A stretch of DNA of 64,000 nt. It comes from Brachybacterium fresconis. Lineage in GTDB: Bacteria; Actinomycetota; Actinomycetes; Actinomycetales; Dermabacteraceae. The notes below the pieces were generated by a model. It was not told the DNA's origin. It saw nothing but the letters and a program-made list of their open reading frames with translations, and searched no databases. Made by a program: the position numbers and the translations under genes. Of the stretch, positions 17,327-25,524 are shown one piece after another. Numbering within the stretch: the first letter of the stretch is position 1; every line of letters begins with the position of its first letter. The stretch spans positions 1,488,001 to 1,552,000 of the forward strand of contig NZ_JAGIOC010000001.1 in the NCBI RefSeq assembly GCF_017876515.1. Direction: 5' to 3'.

Positions 17327-18267
17327 AGCGAGGCTCCCTCACCGGCATCTTCGCGGTGCTCGTTGCCGCCTTCCTGTGGGGCACCACGGGGACCGCGGCG
17401 ACGTTCGCACCGTCAGTCGGGCCGCTGGCCATGGGCGCGGCAGCGCTCGGCATCGGCGGCATCCTGCAGGCGGTCATCGCTGCCCCTTCGCTCCGCCGGG
17501 AACGTCCCGCACTGTCTTCGCAACGTGGGACAGTGCTCGCCGGAGCCGCAGCCGTGCTGATCTACCCGCTGGCCTTCTACAGCTCGATGCATCTGGCTGG
17601 CGTCGCGGTCGGCACGGTCGTGTCCCTCGGCTCTGCCCCGATCGCCTCGGGCCTTCTGGAACGGGTGATCGAGCGACGCAGGCTCAGCGGCTGGTGGATG
17701 CTCGCAGCGGCGCTCGGCATCGCGGGGAGCACATTGCTGTGCGTTGCGAAGATGCACGATGCGCCGAGCGAGGCGTTCCCCACGGTCGCCGGTATCGTCC
17801 TCGGCCTGGTCGCCGGAGCGACGTACGCCCTGTACTCGTGGAGCGCTCACCGCCTCATGAACCGCGGCGTCGGGCGCGCGGCAGCGATGGGTGCTGTCTT
17901 CGGCCTGGGCGGCATCGCCCTGATGCCCGTGCTCCTGCTCACCGGCGCACCGCTCGTCGCCTCGGCTCAGGCGTTCACGGTCGGGACCTACATGGCGCTG
18001 ATCCCGATGTTCCTGGGATATCTGCTCTTCGGGTACGGCCTCACGCATGTCTCCGCAAGCACCGCGACGACGCTCACCCTGGCCGAGCCCGCCGTCGCCG
18101 CCGTCCTGGCCGTGGTCATCGTCGGAGAGCGCCTGCCCGTCATCGGCTGGGCCGGGCTCGCGGGCATCTGCGCCTCGCTCCTGATCCTCGCCCTCGCACC
18201 AGCGACGCACGGGGCCGCCACCGAGACGTCGTCTTCGAACAGGCGCCCCGTGAGGCAAGGAGCCTGA
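17323..18267 (+). CDS. EamA/DMT-family transporter
   Basis: A 314-residue membrane protein with ten predicted hydrophobic segments in two EamA repeats. The first begins FAVLVAAFLWGTTGTAATFAP. The second ends TLTLAEPAVAAVLAVVIVGERLP, the canonical EamA end. It is likely an exporter of a metabolite or drug. The GTG start overlaps the TetR stop as GTGA. Confidence 0.87.
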   Translation: MKRGSLTGIFAVLVAAFLWGTTGTAATFAPSVGPLAMGAAALGIGGILQAVIAAPSLRRERPALSSQRGTVLAGAAAVLIYPLAFYSSMHLAGVAVGTVVSLGSAPIASGLLERVIERRRLSGWWMLAAALGIAGSTLLCVAKMHDAPSEAFPTVAGIVLGLVAGATYALYSWSAHRLMNRGVGRAAAMGAVFGLGGIALMPVLLLTGAPLVASAQAFTVGTYMALIPMFLGYLLFGYGLTHVSASTATTLTLAEPAVAAVLAVVIVGERLPVIGWAGLAGICASLLILALAPATHGAATETSSSNRRPVRQGA

Positions 18268-18471
18268 ACCAGGCCGCTGCGGCAGGACGTCGCCGGACTC
18301 GGAGACCCATTCCGACTGCCGGGAACGAATCGCCCGGTGCAGCCCAGATGGTTCGCGGCTTCACCGGCTATCTGCAGGGTGCGCTCGATCGCGTCCCGCG
18401 CCGTGCTCATCAGGGCCGTGCCACCGTCAAGAGCAGCGCCATGGCGCGGCCATCGAGCTCGACCGCGTCGT

Positions 18472-18477
18472 TAGGCT
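18472..18477 (+). promoter_or_regulatory. -10 hexamer TAGGCT for the phosphatase cluster
   Basis: TAGGCT ends 6 nt before the ATG at 18484, consistent with a leaderless transcript starting the three-gene cluster. Confidence 0.5.
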
Positions 18478-18483
18478 GGTGGG

Positions 18484-19260
18484 ATGGCGACAGTACTCCT
18501 CGTGCGGCACGGCCGCACCACGGCCAATGCGACGGGACAGCTGGCTGGGCGGACCGCCGGCGTCAGGCTGGACCAGCTCGGACGGAAGCAGGCGGCGCTG
18601 ACCGGGGACAGGATCGCGGCCGCGCCCGTGGTCGGGGTCGTCTCGAGCCCCCTCGAGCGCTGCACGGAGACCGCCGGAGCCATCGTCGAGCGCCAGAAGG
18701 GCGCACCGCCCTCGTCGGTCGAGCCCGAGCTCATGGAGTGCGACTACGGCCAGTGGCAGGGGCGCCAGCTCAGCGATCTCGCGACCGAGGACCTGTGGCG
18801 GGTCGTGCAGTCACAGCCTTCCGCCGCCGTCTTCCCCGGTGGCGAGTCCATGGCGGGGATGCAGGCCCGGGCGGTGGCAGCGATCCGACGCCACGATGCC
18901 GCCGTCGAGGCCGAGCACGGACCGGGCGCGGTGTGGGTGGCGGTGAGCCACGGCGACATCATCAAGTCGATCCTGGCCGACGCGCTCGGCATGCACCTCG
19001 ACGTCTTCCAGCGGCTCGAGGTGGGCCCCGCCTCCGTGTCGATCGTGAGCTATGGCGCGAGCCGGCCGCGGGTCTCGGCGACCAACACGGATTCCGGTGA
19101 CCTGTCCTGGCTCGCACAGGCGATCGCCTCCGGCGACGCGCCCGTGGGCGGCGGTGCCGGCACGCCCGACGCGGACGGCAGCGCCAGGGCGCCCGACGCG
19201 GACGGCGGCGGTGCAGGCACATCCGACGCAGACAGCCGAACGCCTAGGATCGTCACATGA
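18484..19260 (+). CDS. Histidine phosphatase, MSMEG_4193-type
   Basis: A 258-residue phosphoglycerate-mutase-fold phosphatase. It has the catalytic RHG motif (LLVRHGRTTAN, residues 5-15), the second conserved SSPLERCTET and the late His in VSHGDIIKSI. Actinobacterial members of this type are found beside DUF3090 and SCO1664-like proteins, as here. The last 40 residues are a Gly/Asp/Ala repeat tail (PDADG units), longer than the family needs. Its stop overlaps the DUF3090 start. Substrate unknown. Confidence 0.87.
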   Translation: MATVLLVRHGRTTANATGQLAGRTAGVRLDQLGRKQAALTGDRIAAAPVVGVVSSPLERCTETAGAIVERQKGAPPSSVEPELMECDYGQWQGRQLSDLATEDLWRVVQSQPSAAVFPGGESMAGMQARAVAAIRRHDAAVEAEHGPGAVWVAVSHGDIIKSILADALGMHLDVFQRLEVGPASVSIVSYGASRPRVSATNTDSGDLSWLAQAIASGDAPVGGGAGTPDADGSARAPDADGGGAGTSDADSRTPRIVT

Positions 19261-19805
19261 CCGACGCACCTGCACATGTTCACGAGTTCGACTGGCCGGA
19301 CCGGGTCGTCATCGGGACGGTCGGGCGTCCGGGAGCCCGGACGTTCTACCTGCAGGCGCGCGCAGGGGCACAGATCGTGAGCATCGCACTCGAGAAGCAG
19401 CAGTCGGCTCTGCTCGCGCAGAGGATCGACGAGATCCTCGACCAGCTCATCGCCGTCGAGGGCAACCGCTACAGCGTTCCCACCGGCACTCCCGTCGAGC
19501 TCGTCGACAACGATCAGCTCGAAGCCGTCCAGGAGCAGTTCCGCGCAGGAACCATCGGCATCGGATGGGACCCGACCACAGCGCAGGTGATCATCGAGGC
19601 ACACCCCCTCCTCCTCGACGACGACGAGCTCGACCGAGGCGCTGAGGTGGAGTCCGAGATGCTGCGGGTGAGGATGCCGGTCGGCGCTGCCCGTGCGTTC
19701 ACCCAGCGCACCCTGGAGGTCGTGGACGCCGGGCGTCCCCTGTGCACGCTCTGCGGCTATCCCATCGACCCCGACGGTCACATCTGCACCATTCCCGGGT
19801 TCTGA
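19257..19805 (+). CDS. DUF3090 family protein
   Basis: A 182-residue protein of the actinobacterial DUF3090 family. Opening residues HEFDWPDRVVIGTVGRPGARTFYLQAR are characteristic. The C-terminus has a metal-ligand-like CTLCGYPIDPDGHICTIPGF with three Cys and one His. It overlaps both neighbours (ATGA with the phosphatase, TGATG with the next gene), which indicates a tightly coupled trio. The exact role is unknown in the family. TAGGAT 6 nt before the ATG could be an internal leaderless promoter. Confidence 0.88.
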   Translation: MTDAPAHVHEFDWPDRVVIGTVGRPGARTFYLQARAGAQIVSIALEKQQSALLAQRIDEILDQLIAVEGNRYSVPTGTPVELVDNDQLEAVQEQFRAGTIGIGWDPTTAQVIIEAHPLLLDDDELDRGAEVESEMLRVRMPVGAARAFTQRTLEVVDAGRPLCTLCGYPIDPDGHICTIPGF

Positions 19806-20572
19806 TGACCGCGACGGACCTGGCGACCGCCGATCTGACGCTCACCGGCCGCATCACGACGGCGTCCAACGCGACGTTCCTGGGCAGCGTCGGTGACGCG
19901 GTGGTCGTCTACAAGCCGGTGGCGGGTGAGGCCCCGCTCTGGGACTTCCCCGCCGGCACGCTGGCCCGCCGGGAGATGGCCGCCTACCTGATCTCCCAGA
20001 CCCTCGGATGGGGCGTCGTGCCGCGCACCTGGATGCGAGACGGCCCGATGGGCGAAGGGATGGTGCAGCTCTGGCAGGAGCAGGATCCCACCCAGCGCGC
20101 CGTGGACCTGATCGCGACGGACCACCTGCCCGCGACGGGCTGGAGAAGCGTTCTCGAGGGACAGGACCAGGACGGGCAGAGGATCACCCTCGCCCATGAG
20201 GACACGCCGCCGCTCCGACGCATGGCGGTGTTCGACCTGATCGTCAACAACGCCGATCGCAAGGGCGACCACATCCTCGCCATGGCCGACGGACATCGCT
20301 ACGGCGTCGACCATGGGCTCACCCTCCACCGCGACGACAAGCTCCGCACAGTCCTCTGGGGATGGCTGGGAGACGCTCTGACCACCGAGGAGCGCGACGG
20401 CGTCGACCGTGTCACCAACGGGCTGCACGGCGAGTTGGGCCGACGCCTGACGGACCTGCTCAGCGCGGAGGAGATCGCCTCGCTCGCCGCGCGCTGTGCC
20501 CAGCTGCGCGCGGCAGGGCGGTTCCCGGCGCCGAGCGGTGAGATGCCGGCGGTGCCGTGGCCTCTCTTCTGA
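19805..20572 (+). CDS. SCO1664-family (PI3/PI4-kinase-like) protein
   Basis: A 255-residue protein with a kinase-like core: SNATFLGSVGDAVVVYKPVAGEAPLWDFP (Lys in YKPV as the likely nucleotide contact), then FDLIVNNADRKGDHIL and GVDHGLTLH, matching an HxD-type catalytic and metal pair. Third member of the conserved trio; the ATG overlaps the DUF3090 stop. Ychf-tail copy Y3 starts less than 100 bp after its stop, so the trio is cut off from any further partner such as mshC, which often accompanies it. Confidence 0.86.
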   Translation: MTATDLATADLTLTGRITTASNATFLGSVGDAVVVYKPVAGEAPLWDFPAGTLARREMAAYLISQTLGWGVVPRTWMRDGPMGEGMVQLWQEQDPTQRAVDLIATDHLPATGWRSVLEGQDQDGQRITLAHEDTPPLRRMAVFDLIVNNADRKGDHILAMADGHRYGVDHGLTLHRDDKLRTVLWGWLGDALTTEERDGVDRVTNGLHGELGRRLTDLLSAEEIASLAARCAQLRAAGRFPAPSGEMPAVPWPLF

Positions 20573-20657
20573 GGGCCGCCGCATGCTCCGGCGATGCCTC
20601 CGCGCTCGGTGGGGACATCGATGACTCCCGAGCTGGTCGCGGGATGCGGCCCCACTG

Positions 20658-20705
20658 CACAGGGAAGCGGAACTCCACCGAGTTCCGCAGCCGAACAACC
20701 TTTGA
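20658..20705 (-). repeat. ychF-tail copy Y3, perfect dyad
   Basis: Arms GCGGAACTC and GAGTTCCGC (9 bp, perfect, 20667-20688) flank CACC. The minus strand reads VEFRFPV with no stop. The right flank shares an ACAACCT segment with Y5 and Y6. A P-loop kinase gene coming from the right is cut at this point. Confidence 0.75.
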
Positions 20706-20846
20706 CGTCAGGCGACCTGCATACGCCCAGTCGGTGACCGCATCGATGGACAGGTGCACCGAGCCTGTGCGCGCGGCGGCGATCTCAGCAACGCATGTCT
20801 TTCCGACTCCGGGAAGACCGGAGATCACGATGAGACGCCCGGTCAT
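20689..20846 (-). pseudogene. Truncated P-loop kinase at Y3
   Basis: The start reads MTGRLIVISGLPGVGKTCVA with an intact Walker A (GLPGVGKT), then LSIDAVTDWAY. After about 50 residues the sequence runs into Y3 and becomes SVEFRFPV, followed by unrelated DNA. The ATG overlaps the higA stop as ATGA, so it was the third gene of a higB-higA-kinase operon. The missing part contains all substrate-binding regions. Confidence 0.75.
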
Positions 20847-21163
20847 GCGACCTGCAACGGCGTGATCGCGGCAACCTTGTCGCGCAGTGCACGGCGCTCA
20901 AGCCGGAGCTCGTAGTTCGACTGCAGATTCATCCAGAGCTCCTCGGACGTTCCGAAGTAGCGCGCCAGACGGATCGCCGTATCAGCAGTGATCCCCCGCT
21001 TGCCGTGCACGATCTCGTTGATCCGGCGCGGCGGCACACCGATGGACACGGCAAGCTTGTTCTGCGTGATACCGAAGCCCTCGATGAAATCCTCCATCAG
21101 GATCTCTCCCGGGTGGATCGGCTCGATCAGGTCGCGCTCAGTGGTAGTCGACGAGTTCGACAT
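20843..21163 (-). CDS. higA: HigA-type antitoxin, copy 1
   Basis: A 106-residue XRE-family antitoxin of the HigA/VapI group: IHPGEILMEDFIEGFGITQNKLAVSIGVPPRRINEIVHGKRGIT (HTH, residues 18-60) and the family hallmark TADTAIRLARYFGTSEELWMNLQ. The start at 21163 follows GGGAGGTGCGGACA and overlaps the toxin by 26 bp. It differs from copy 2 at only two residues (R/S near residue 10 and V/F in the tail). The toxin is encoded first, as in other higBA loci. Confidence 0.9.
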   Translation of the reverse strand: MSNSSTTTERDLIEPIHPGEILMEDFIEGFGITQNKLAVSIGVPPRRINEIVHGKRGITADTAIRLARYFGTSEELWMNLQSNYELRLERRALRDKVAAITPLQVA

Positions 21164-21419
21164 TGTCCGCACCTCCCTCTCTCCAGACGAAGCAGAGACG
21201 CCATTGCGCATTGACGCGGATGCTGTGCTGCCCGCGTCGGTCGCCGACCAGACGCTCCAGGCGGTTGCCCGGCGGGACCCTGAGGTCCTCGACATCCTTC
21301 GCCGCATGAATCAGCTCGAGCTTCCGCAAGGTCGCCCGCTGCACCGTCCGGTCAACGCGCTTGACGTACTGCTCATGCCAGATGCGCTCGGTGTCCTTGC
21401 TGCCGAACGATCTGATCAC
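21138..21419 (-). CDS. higB: HigB-type toxin, copy 1
   Basis: A 93-residue RelE/ParE-fold mRNA interferase: MIRSFGSKDTERIWHEQYVK start, LRVPPGNRLERLVGDRRGQHSIRVN core and QWRLCFVWREGGADNVELVDYH end. It matches copy 2 at all but four residues. The GTG start is preceded by TGCACT where copy 2 has TATACT, so this copy may be less expressed. It lies 34 bp from the Y4 stop codon. Confidence 0.9.
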   Translation of the reverse strand: MIRSFGSKDTERIWHEQYVKRVDRTVQRATLRKLELIHAAKDVEDLRVPPGNRLERLVGDRRGQHSIRVNAQWRLCFVWREGGADNVELVDYH

Positions 21420-21440
21420 GAGACCAGTGCATAACGGATG

Positions 21441-21489
21441 CCGTCAATAACGCTAGACGTTAAACCGGAACTCCACCACGTGCCCACAC
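21441..21489 (-). repeat. ychF-tail copy Y4 (complete tail with stop)
   Basis: Over 40 bp shared with the native tail (Y8) only two differences occur. The minus strand reads VVEFRFNV and TAG at 21453-21455. The left flank, with the higBA module, is also shared with Y8. The right flank (ACGTGCCCAC) instead matches Y2. It is therefore a hybrid junction, as expected for an attR-like site. Confidence 0.85.
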
Positions 21490-21592
21490 GTAGGGCCATC
21501 ACGAGCAGGAACTTGCACACTGCCCTTCTGACCTTCCGTCTGATCGGCGCGCAGTGCTCGCAACGCCGACGAATGTCGGCAGACGGTTCCGG

Positions 21593-22207
21593 TCATGCCA
21601 GCAGACCGCCCAGGACGAGCTCCGAGAGCAGCTCGTGATCCTCCGCGTCGCCAGGACGCCCCAGCAATGCCGCGAGAGGCGGCTGCACATAGAGGCTCGT
21701 GGGAGCGGTGACGAGGAAGTAGAACATGTACCACGGCATCGGCCGGCACTCCCCGGTCGCGACGACTCGCTCGAAGATCGCCCGGAGTTCGTCGTTCACC
21801 GGGCGGATCAGGTCGTAGATGTAGGCGAGCCGCTCAGTGTCCTGACGTGATTCCTGATCGATCAGGGCTGCCAGCCCGGCCTCGTCGAACGCCGTACGGT
21901 GCATGGCCCTGACTGCCCCGATGAGCCGCGTCAGGTCGTCCGGGGCATCAGCGCGCAGTGCCTCCACGACCGGCGGTCCCGACTTACTCACCGCATGCTC
22001 GACTGCGGCTTGCCAGAGCTTCTCTTTGTATCCGAAGCGGTCGGAGAGGAAAGTGTGCCCCATCCCGAGCTCGGCGCTCAACCGGCGCAACGAGACGGCG
22101 TCGTAACCCTGCACCGCGAACACCGCGAGGGCGCTGGACAACACGTGATCCGCGTCGATCGTCTCGTCGTCAGCCGCAGGGCGGCCCGGACGTCGTCGAT
22201 CTTCCAT
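21593..22207 (-). CDS. TetR-family regulator of the divergent SDR
   Basis: A 204-residue TetR protein. HTH residues ALAVFAVQGYDAVSLRRLSAELGMGHTFLSDRFGYKEKLW. GAGGAGGAGAG precedes the ATG at 22207, which rules out the slightly longer frame. It is divergent from an SDR, with a 9+9 bp dyad between them. First gene of the Y4-Y5 block. Confidence 0.86.
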   Translation of the reverse strand: MEDRRRPGRPAADDETIDADHVLSSALAVFAVQGYDAVSLRRLSAELGMGHTFLSDRFGYKEKLWQAAVEHAVSKSGPPVVEALRADAPDDLTRLIGAVRAMHRTAFDEAGLAALIDQESRQDTERLAYIYDLIRPVNDELRAIFERVVATGECRPMPWYMFYFLVTAPTSLYVQPPLAALLGRPGDAEDHELLSELVLGGLLA

Positions 22208-22242
22208 CTCTCCTCCTCGATCCAATCGATCACCCTACTTTA

Positions 22243-22262
22243 AATCAGGCACATGCCGGATT
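22243..22262. promoter_or_regulatory. TetR operator between TetR and SDR genes
   Basis: AATCAGGCA-CA-TGCCGGATT, 8 of 9 positions symmetric, centred about 45 bp from both start codons. An outer pair CACCCTA/TAGGGTG surrounds it. Probable binding site of the adjacent TetR protein. Confidence 0.72.
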
Positions 22263-22301
22263 AGGGTGGCACGGACGGCTCGCTTCAATCGAGGAGATCT
22301 C

Positions 22302-23243
22302 ATGCCCCGCATCGCGCCCGACATCACCATCCCCGATCTGCGAGGACGACGCGCGATCGTCACCGGCGCGAGCGACGGCATGGGGCTCGGCATCGCGAGG
22401 AAACTCGCCGCCGCAGGCGCGACCGTCCTCATGCCCGTCCGCACTCCCAGCAAGGGCGAGGCGGCGGTCGACACCATCAAGTCCTCGGTCCCCGAAGCAG
22501 ACGTCTCCCTGGCATCGCTCGACCTGGCATCACTCGACTCTGTCGACGCCTTCGCGCGAACGGTCCTGAACGAAGGCGATCCGATCCATATCCTCATCAA
22601 CAATGCCGGGATCATGACGCCGCCCGAGCGTCGCGTCTCCCCCGACGGGTTCGAGCTGCAGCTCGCCACCAATCACCTGGGTCACGTTGCCCTCGTCGCA
22701 CACCTCCTGCCCGTTCTGCAGCGCGGACGCGCCCGCGTCACGTCGCAGATCAGCGTCGCCGCGAACCAACACTCGATCAACTGGGAGGACCTGAACTGGG
22801 AGCGCAGATACGCCCCGGACCCTGCCTACAGCCAGTCCAAGATCATGCTCGGACAGTTCGGCCTCGAGCTCGAACGCCGTTCTCGAGAAGCCGGATGGGG
22901 CATCTCGAGCAACCTGGCTCATCCCGGCGTCGCGCCGACGAACCTGCTCGCGGCACGACCCGACCTGGGGCGCGCCCGCGAAACCCCACGCCGGAAACTC
23001 ATCCGAACGCTGTCCGCCCGCGGAGTTCTCTTCGGAACGGTCGAGAGTGCCCAACTCCCCGCCCTGCTCGCCGCGACATCTCCCAACGCGCACGGCGGGT
23101 CCTTGTACGGCCCTCGCGGGTTCCTGCATCTCGGCGGAGCGCCGGCTGAGCAACCGCTCTACTCCCGGCTCACACGTGCGCAGGAGGCGGCGCGGACATG
23201 GGAGACATCGGAGCGACTAGCGGGCGTGGCGTTCCCTGCGTGA
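22302..23243 (+). CDS. Short-chain dehydrogenase/reductase (retinol dehydrogenase-like)
   Basis: A 313-residue classical-type SDR. Cofactor loop TGASDGMGLGIA (about residue 20), NNAG at about 105, and the active-site pair in PAYSQSKIM (YxxxK, about 185). The extended length and NHLGH motif resemble retinol-dehydrogenase-like SDRs. GAGGAGA precedes the ATG. Regulated by the divergent TetR gene, so it may detoxify a carbonyl compound. Confidence 0.87.
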   Translation: MPRIAPDITIPDLRGRRAIVTGASDGMGLGIARKLAAAGATVLMPVRTPSKGEAAVDTIKSSVPEADVSLASLDLASLDSVDAFARTVLNEGDPIHILINNAGIMTPPERRVSPDGFELQLATNHLGHVALVAHLLPVLQRGRARVTSQISVAANQHSINWEDLNWERRYAPDPAYSQSKIMLGQFGLELERRSREAGWGISSNLAHPGVAPTNLLAARPDLGRARETPRRKLIRTLSARGVLFGTVESAQLPALLAATSPNAHGGSLYGPRGFLHLGGAPAEQPLYSRLTRAQEAARTWETSERLAGVAFPA

Positions 23244-23331
23244 GCGAGCACGACGGCGCGAGCGGAGACGCGACCGCGCATCGGACGCCCACCCCGCCTT
23301 GGCCGGGACGACGCCGAAAGAAGGGGACACG

Positions 23332-23997
23332 TCACTCATTCACTCTCGCCGCGGCCGCGACCGAGCGCGCCAGCCATGCCGGGGCGCGCCCGTGATGCTG
23401 GGGCGGGATCAGCTCACCGGCCTCGCAGCACGCGACGAGTTGATGCGTCCGCCGCTCCCACGTGTCAGACTGCTTCGCGGACATGATCCAGTGGTGGACG
23501 GCCTTGCGGTACCCCGGTGTCGCCGCGTCGAGAAACGCAACGGACCGCGGCGACGCATCGATGATCGCCTGCAACGCAGGAGCGATCCCCGCCTCGGCGT
23601 TCTCATGCGTGTAGACACCGGATCGATCAGCGGAACGCCGCTCATACGCCGCGATTCCAGCCTGATGCATACGCCCCTGCGACGTCAGCCGCTCGACATG
23701 CGCGATGTTCACGTTCGACCACGTGCTTCGGTGCCTGCGCGGCGACCAGCGCTGGCGACGTGAATCGTCGTCGATCCTCTGCGACACCGAATCGATCCAC
23801 CCGAAGCACAGTGCCTCGATCACCGCGTCGGCCCAGGTGAGGCCGCGATCAGGGACATGGGCGAGGCGGAGCTCCATCCACAGTTCGCTCTCGGTGTCGT
23901 GATAGCGCTCAAGCCACGCGCGGAACTCACCGGCGTCACGGAAGAAGACGGCCGGACGCTCGGCTGACCCGCCAGGAGTCCCCGGCCCACGTCTCAT
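23332..23997 (-). CDS. YdeI/OmpD-associated family protein
   Basis: A 221-residue protein with the family's features: FRAWLERYHDTESELWMEL, then EALCFGWIDSVSQRIDDDSRRQRWSPRR and the later WIMSAKQSDTWERR. The biochemical role is undefined; related proteins are annotated as bacteriocin-protection or YdeI. The start overlaps the WYL regulator stop as ATGA, so the two are co-translated. The C-terminal end is normal length. Confidence 0.8.
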   Translation of the reverse strand: MRRGPGTPGGSAERPAVFFRDAGEFRAWLERYHDTESELWMELRLAHVPDRGLTWADAVIEALCFGWIDSVSQRIDDDSRRQRWSPRRHRSTWSNVNIAHVERLTSQGRMHQAGIAAYERRSADRSGVYTHENAEAGIAPALQAIIDASPRSVAFLDAATPGYRKAVHHWIMSAKQSDTWERRTHQLVACCEAGELIPPQHHGRAPAWLARSVAAAARVNE

Positions 23998-24968
23998 GCC
24001 CCCACCTCGCTCGCCATGTGTGCGCGGCGCGCGAGAACGGCGAACGCCTCAGCGAGAGCAGGAGGCTCGACGCCGTCAATATCGGCCTCGAAACGGAGGA
24101 ACGCAGCGGCAAGAGCGCCCCATGACCACGACCCGGCGCGCAGTCGGCACCGCTCGTCGGCGAGCTCCTCGACGGTTCCGTCACCGGCGAAGGGATGAAC
24201 GCCACGCGCCGGCAGATCGAGGACCACTGCCCCCTCGCACGGCCAGCGATCGACGTGGTCCGAGCCTTTGAAACGCGCCGAGACGAACGCGGCAACGGAG
24301 CCGCCAGGGATGGCCCGCGGGGTGAAAAGCGCCCCATGCGGAGGGCGCAGCACCAGGCGGTCCACACGCAGCGTGCGCCAGCCATCGTTGTCGAGGTCCC
24401 ACGCGAGCAGGTACCAGCGCCCACCTAGGGTAATGAGACCGTGAGGCTCCAGGCGATTCCGCTCGAGCGTCGTGTCCGCTCTGCTGTAGTCCACACGGAG
24501 GATCCGACAGTCGCGGACCGTGGCCGACAGCTCGACGAGGACCTCGGGCGGTACGACGGGCGGAGGACTATCGCCGGGGCGCGCCGACAGTGACGTGACC
24601 GGCATGCCGTCGAGCCGATGCCGCAGCCGGCTCGGCAGCACCTGGCGCAGCGTGGCTAGTGCGCGCGCCGCCCCCTCTTCGATGCCGCTTCCCGGAAAGA
24701 CGTTGGACTCGAGAGCGATCGCCAGGGCGACCGCCTGATCGTCGTCGAACAGCAGCGGCGGCAGGTCGGCCCCGCCTTCGAGGCGGTAACCGCCGTCCGG
24801 GCCGGTGAGCGCGCCGACCCGATATCCCAGCGCCCGCAGCCGCTCGATGTCGCGACGTACAGTGCGCTCGCTCACCTCGAGCCGCCCGGCGATTTCGGGC
24901 CCCGACCAGTCGCGGCGCGCCTGCAGGAGCGAGAGGAGTTGCAGCAGGCGGTATGTCTGTTCGGCCAT
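23994..24968 (-). CDS. WYL-domain transcriptional regulator, second copy type
   Basis: A 324-residue regulator with winged HTH (LEVSERTVRRDIERLRALGYRV, residues 30-52) and a WYL core around LGGRWYLLAWDLDNDGW. The start at 24968 follows TACAGT by 6 nt, indicating a leaderless mRNA. An in-frame longer reading is rejected because it would pass through the divergent promoter. It pairs divergently with a VOC gene, the same arrangement as the WYL/VOC pair at 5.5-7.0 kb, although the protein sequences are clearly different. Confidence 0.86.
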   Translation of the reverse strand: MAEQTYRLLQLLSLLQARRDWSGPEIAGRLEVSERTVRRDIERLRALGYRVGALTGPDGGYRLEGGADLPPLLFDDDQAVALAIALESNVFPGSGIEEGAARALATLRQVLPSRLRHRLDGMPVTSLSARPGDSPPPVVPPEVLVELSATVRDCRILRVDYSRADTTLERNRLEPHGLITLGGRWYLLAWDLDNDGWRTLRVDRLVLRPPHGALFTPRAIPGGSVAAFVSARFKGSDHVDRWPCEGAVVLDLPARGVHPFAGDGTVEELADERCRLRAGSWSWGALAAAFLRFEADIDGVEPPALAEAFAVLARRAHMASEVGA

Positions 24969-24974
24969 GAAACC

Positions 24975-24980
24975 ACTGTA
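24975..24980 (-). promoter_or_regulatory. -10 hexamer TACAGT of the WYL regulator
   Basis: TACAGT, 6 nt before the ATG at 24968 on the minus strand. It is a clean example of the leaderless pattern repeated in this window. Confidence 0.55.
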
Positions 24981-25071
24981 GATCGAGTTGCGGACAGAAG
25001 CTGACCTAGTTGGCGTGGATCGTGATCTGACGCCGGGACGGCCCGGCGAAGAACTCTCAAGGAGCTGAACC

Positions 25072-25524
25072 ATGAGCATCATCACCACCACGCACCTGAA
25101 CTTCCGCGGCGATGCCCGCCCGGCGCTCGACTTCTACCGGTCGGTGTTCGGCGGCGACATCACCGCCTCCTCGTATGCCGACTTCGGCATGCCCGCCGAT
25201 GCGTCCGGCGCAGGCGGGCTGGTATTCGGCATGCTCGCTTCGCCATCGGGCTTCCGGCTGATGGCGTACGACATCCCACACCAGACGGGCGGATCCGCGG
25301 ATCATGCCGGCACGACGACCCGCGAGAACGGGATGACCATCACCGACCAGCCCGCCTTCGTGTCCGTGCGCGGCGAAACTCTCGATGAGATCCAGCACTA
25401 CTGGAGCGGCCTCACCGACGACGCAACGGTGATCGAACCACTCGCCGCCTCGTCATGGAGTCCCGGATTCGGCATGCTCACCGACCGCTTCGGCGTGACC
25501 TGGATCCTCGACGTCGCCGCCTGA
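25072..25524 (+). CDS. PhnB-like VOC family protein
   Basis: A 150-residue VOC protein of the PhnB/3-demethylubiquinone-like group: THLNFRGDARPALDFYRSVFGGDIT at the start, and MLTDRFGVTWILDV at the end, where FGVTW is typical. CAAGGAGC is well placed before the ATG. Divergent from the second WYL regulator and probably its target. Function unknown. Last gene before Y5. Confidence 0.83.
   Translation: MSIITTTHLNFRGDARPALDFYRSVFGGDITASSYADFGMPADASGAGGLVFGMLASPSGFRLMAYDIPHQTGGSADHAGTTTRENGMTITDQPAFVSVRGETLDEIQHYWSGLTDDATVIEPLAASSWSPGFGMLTDRFGVTWILDVAA

Noticed and set aside
16566..19100. Very long plus-strand reading frame (844 codons)
   Set aside because: It overlaps the TetR, EamA and phosphatase genes in another frame and has the Arg/Pro/Ser-rich composition of a GC-rich shadow.
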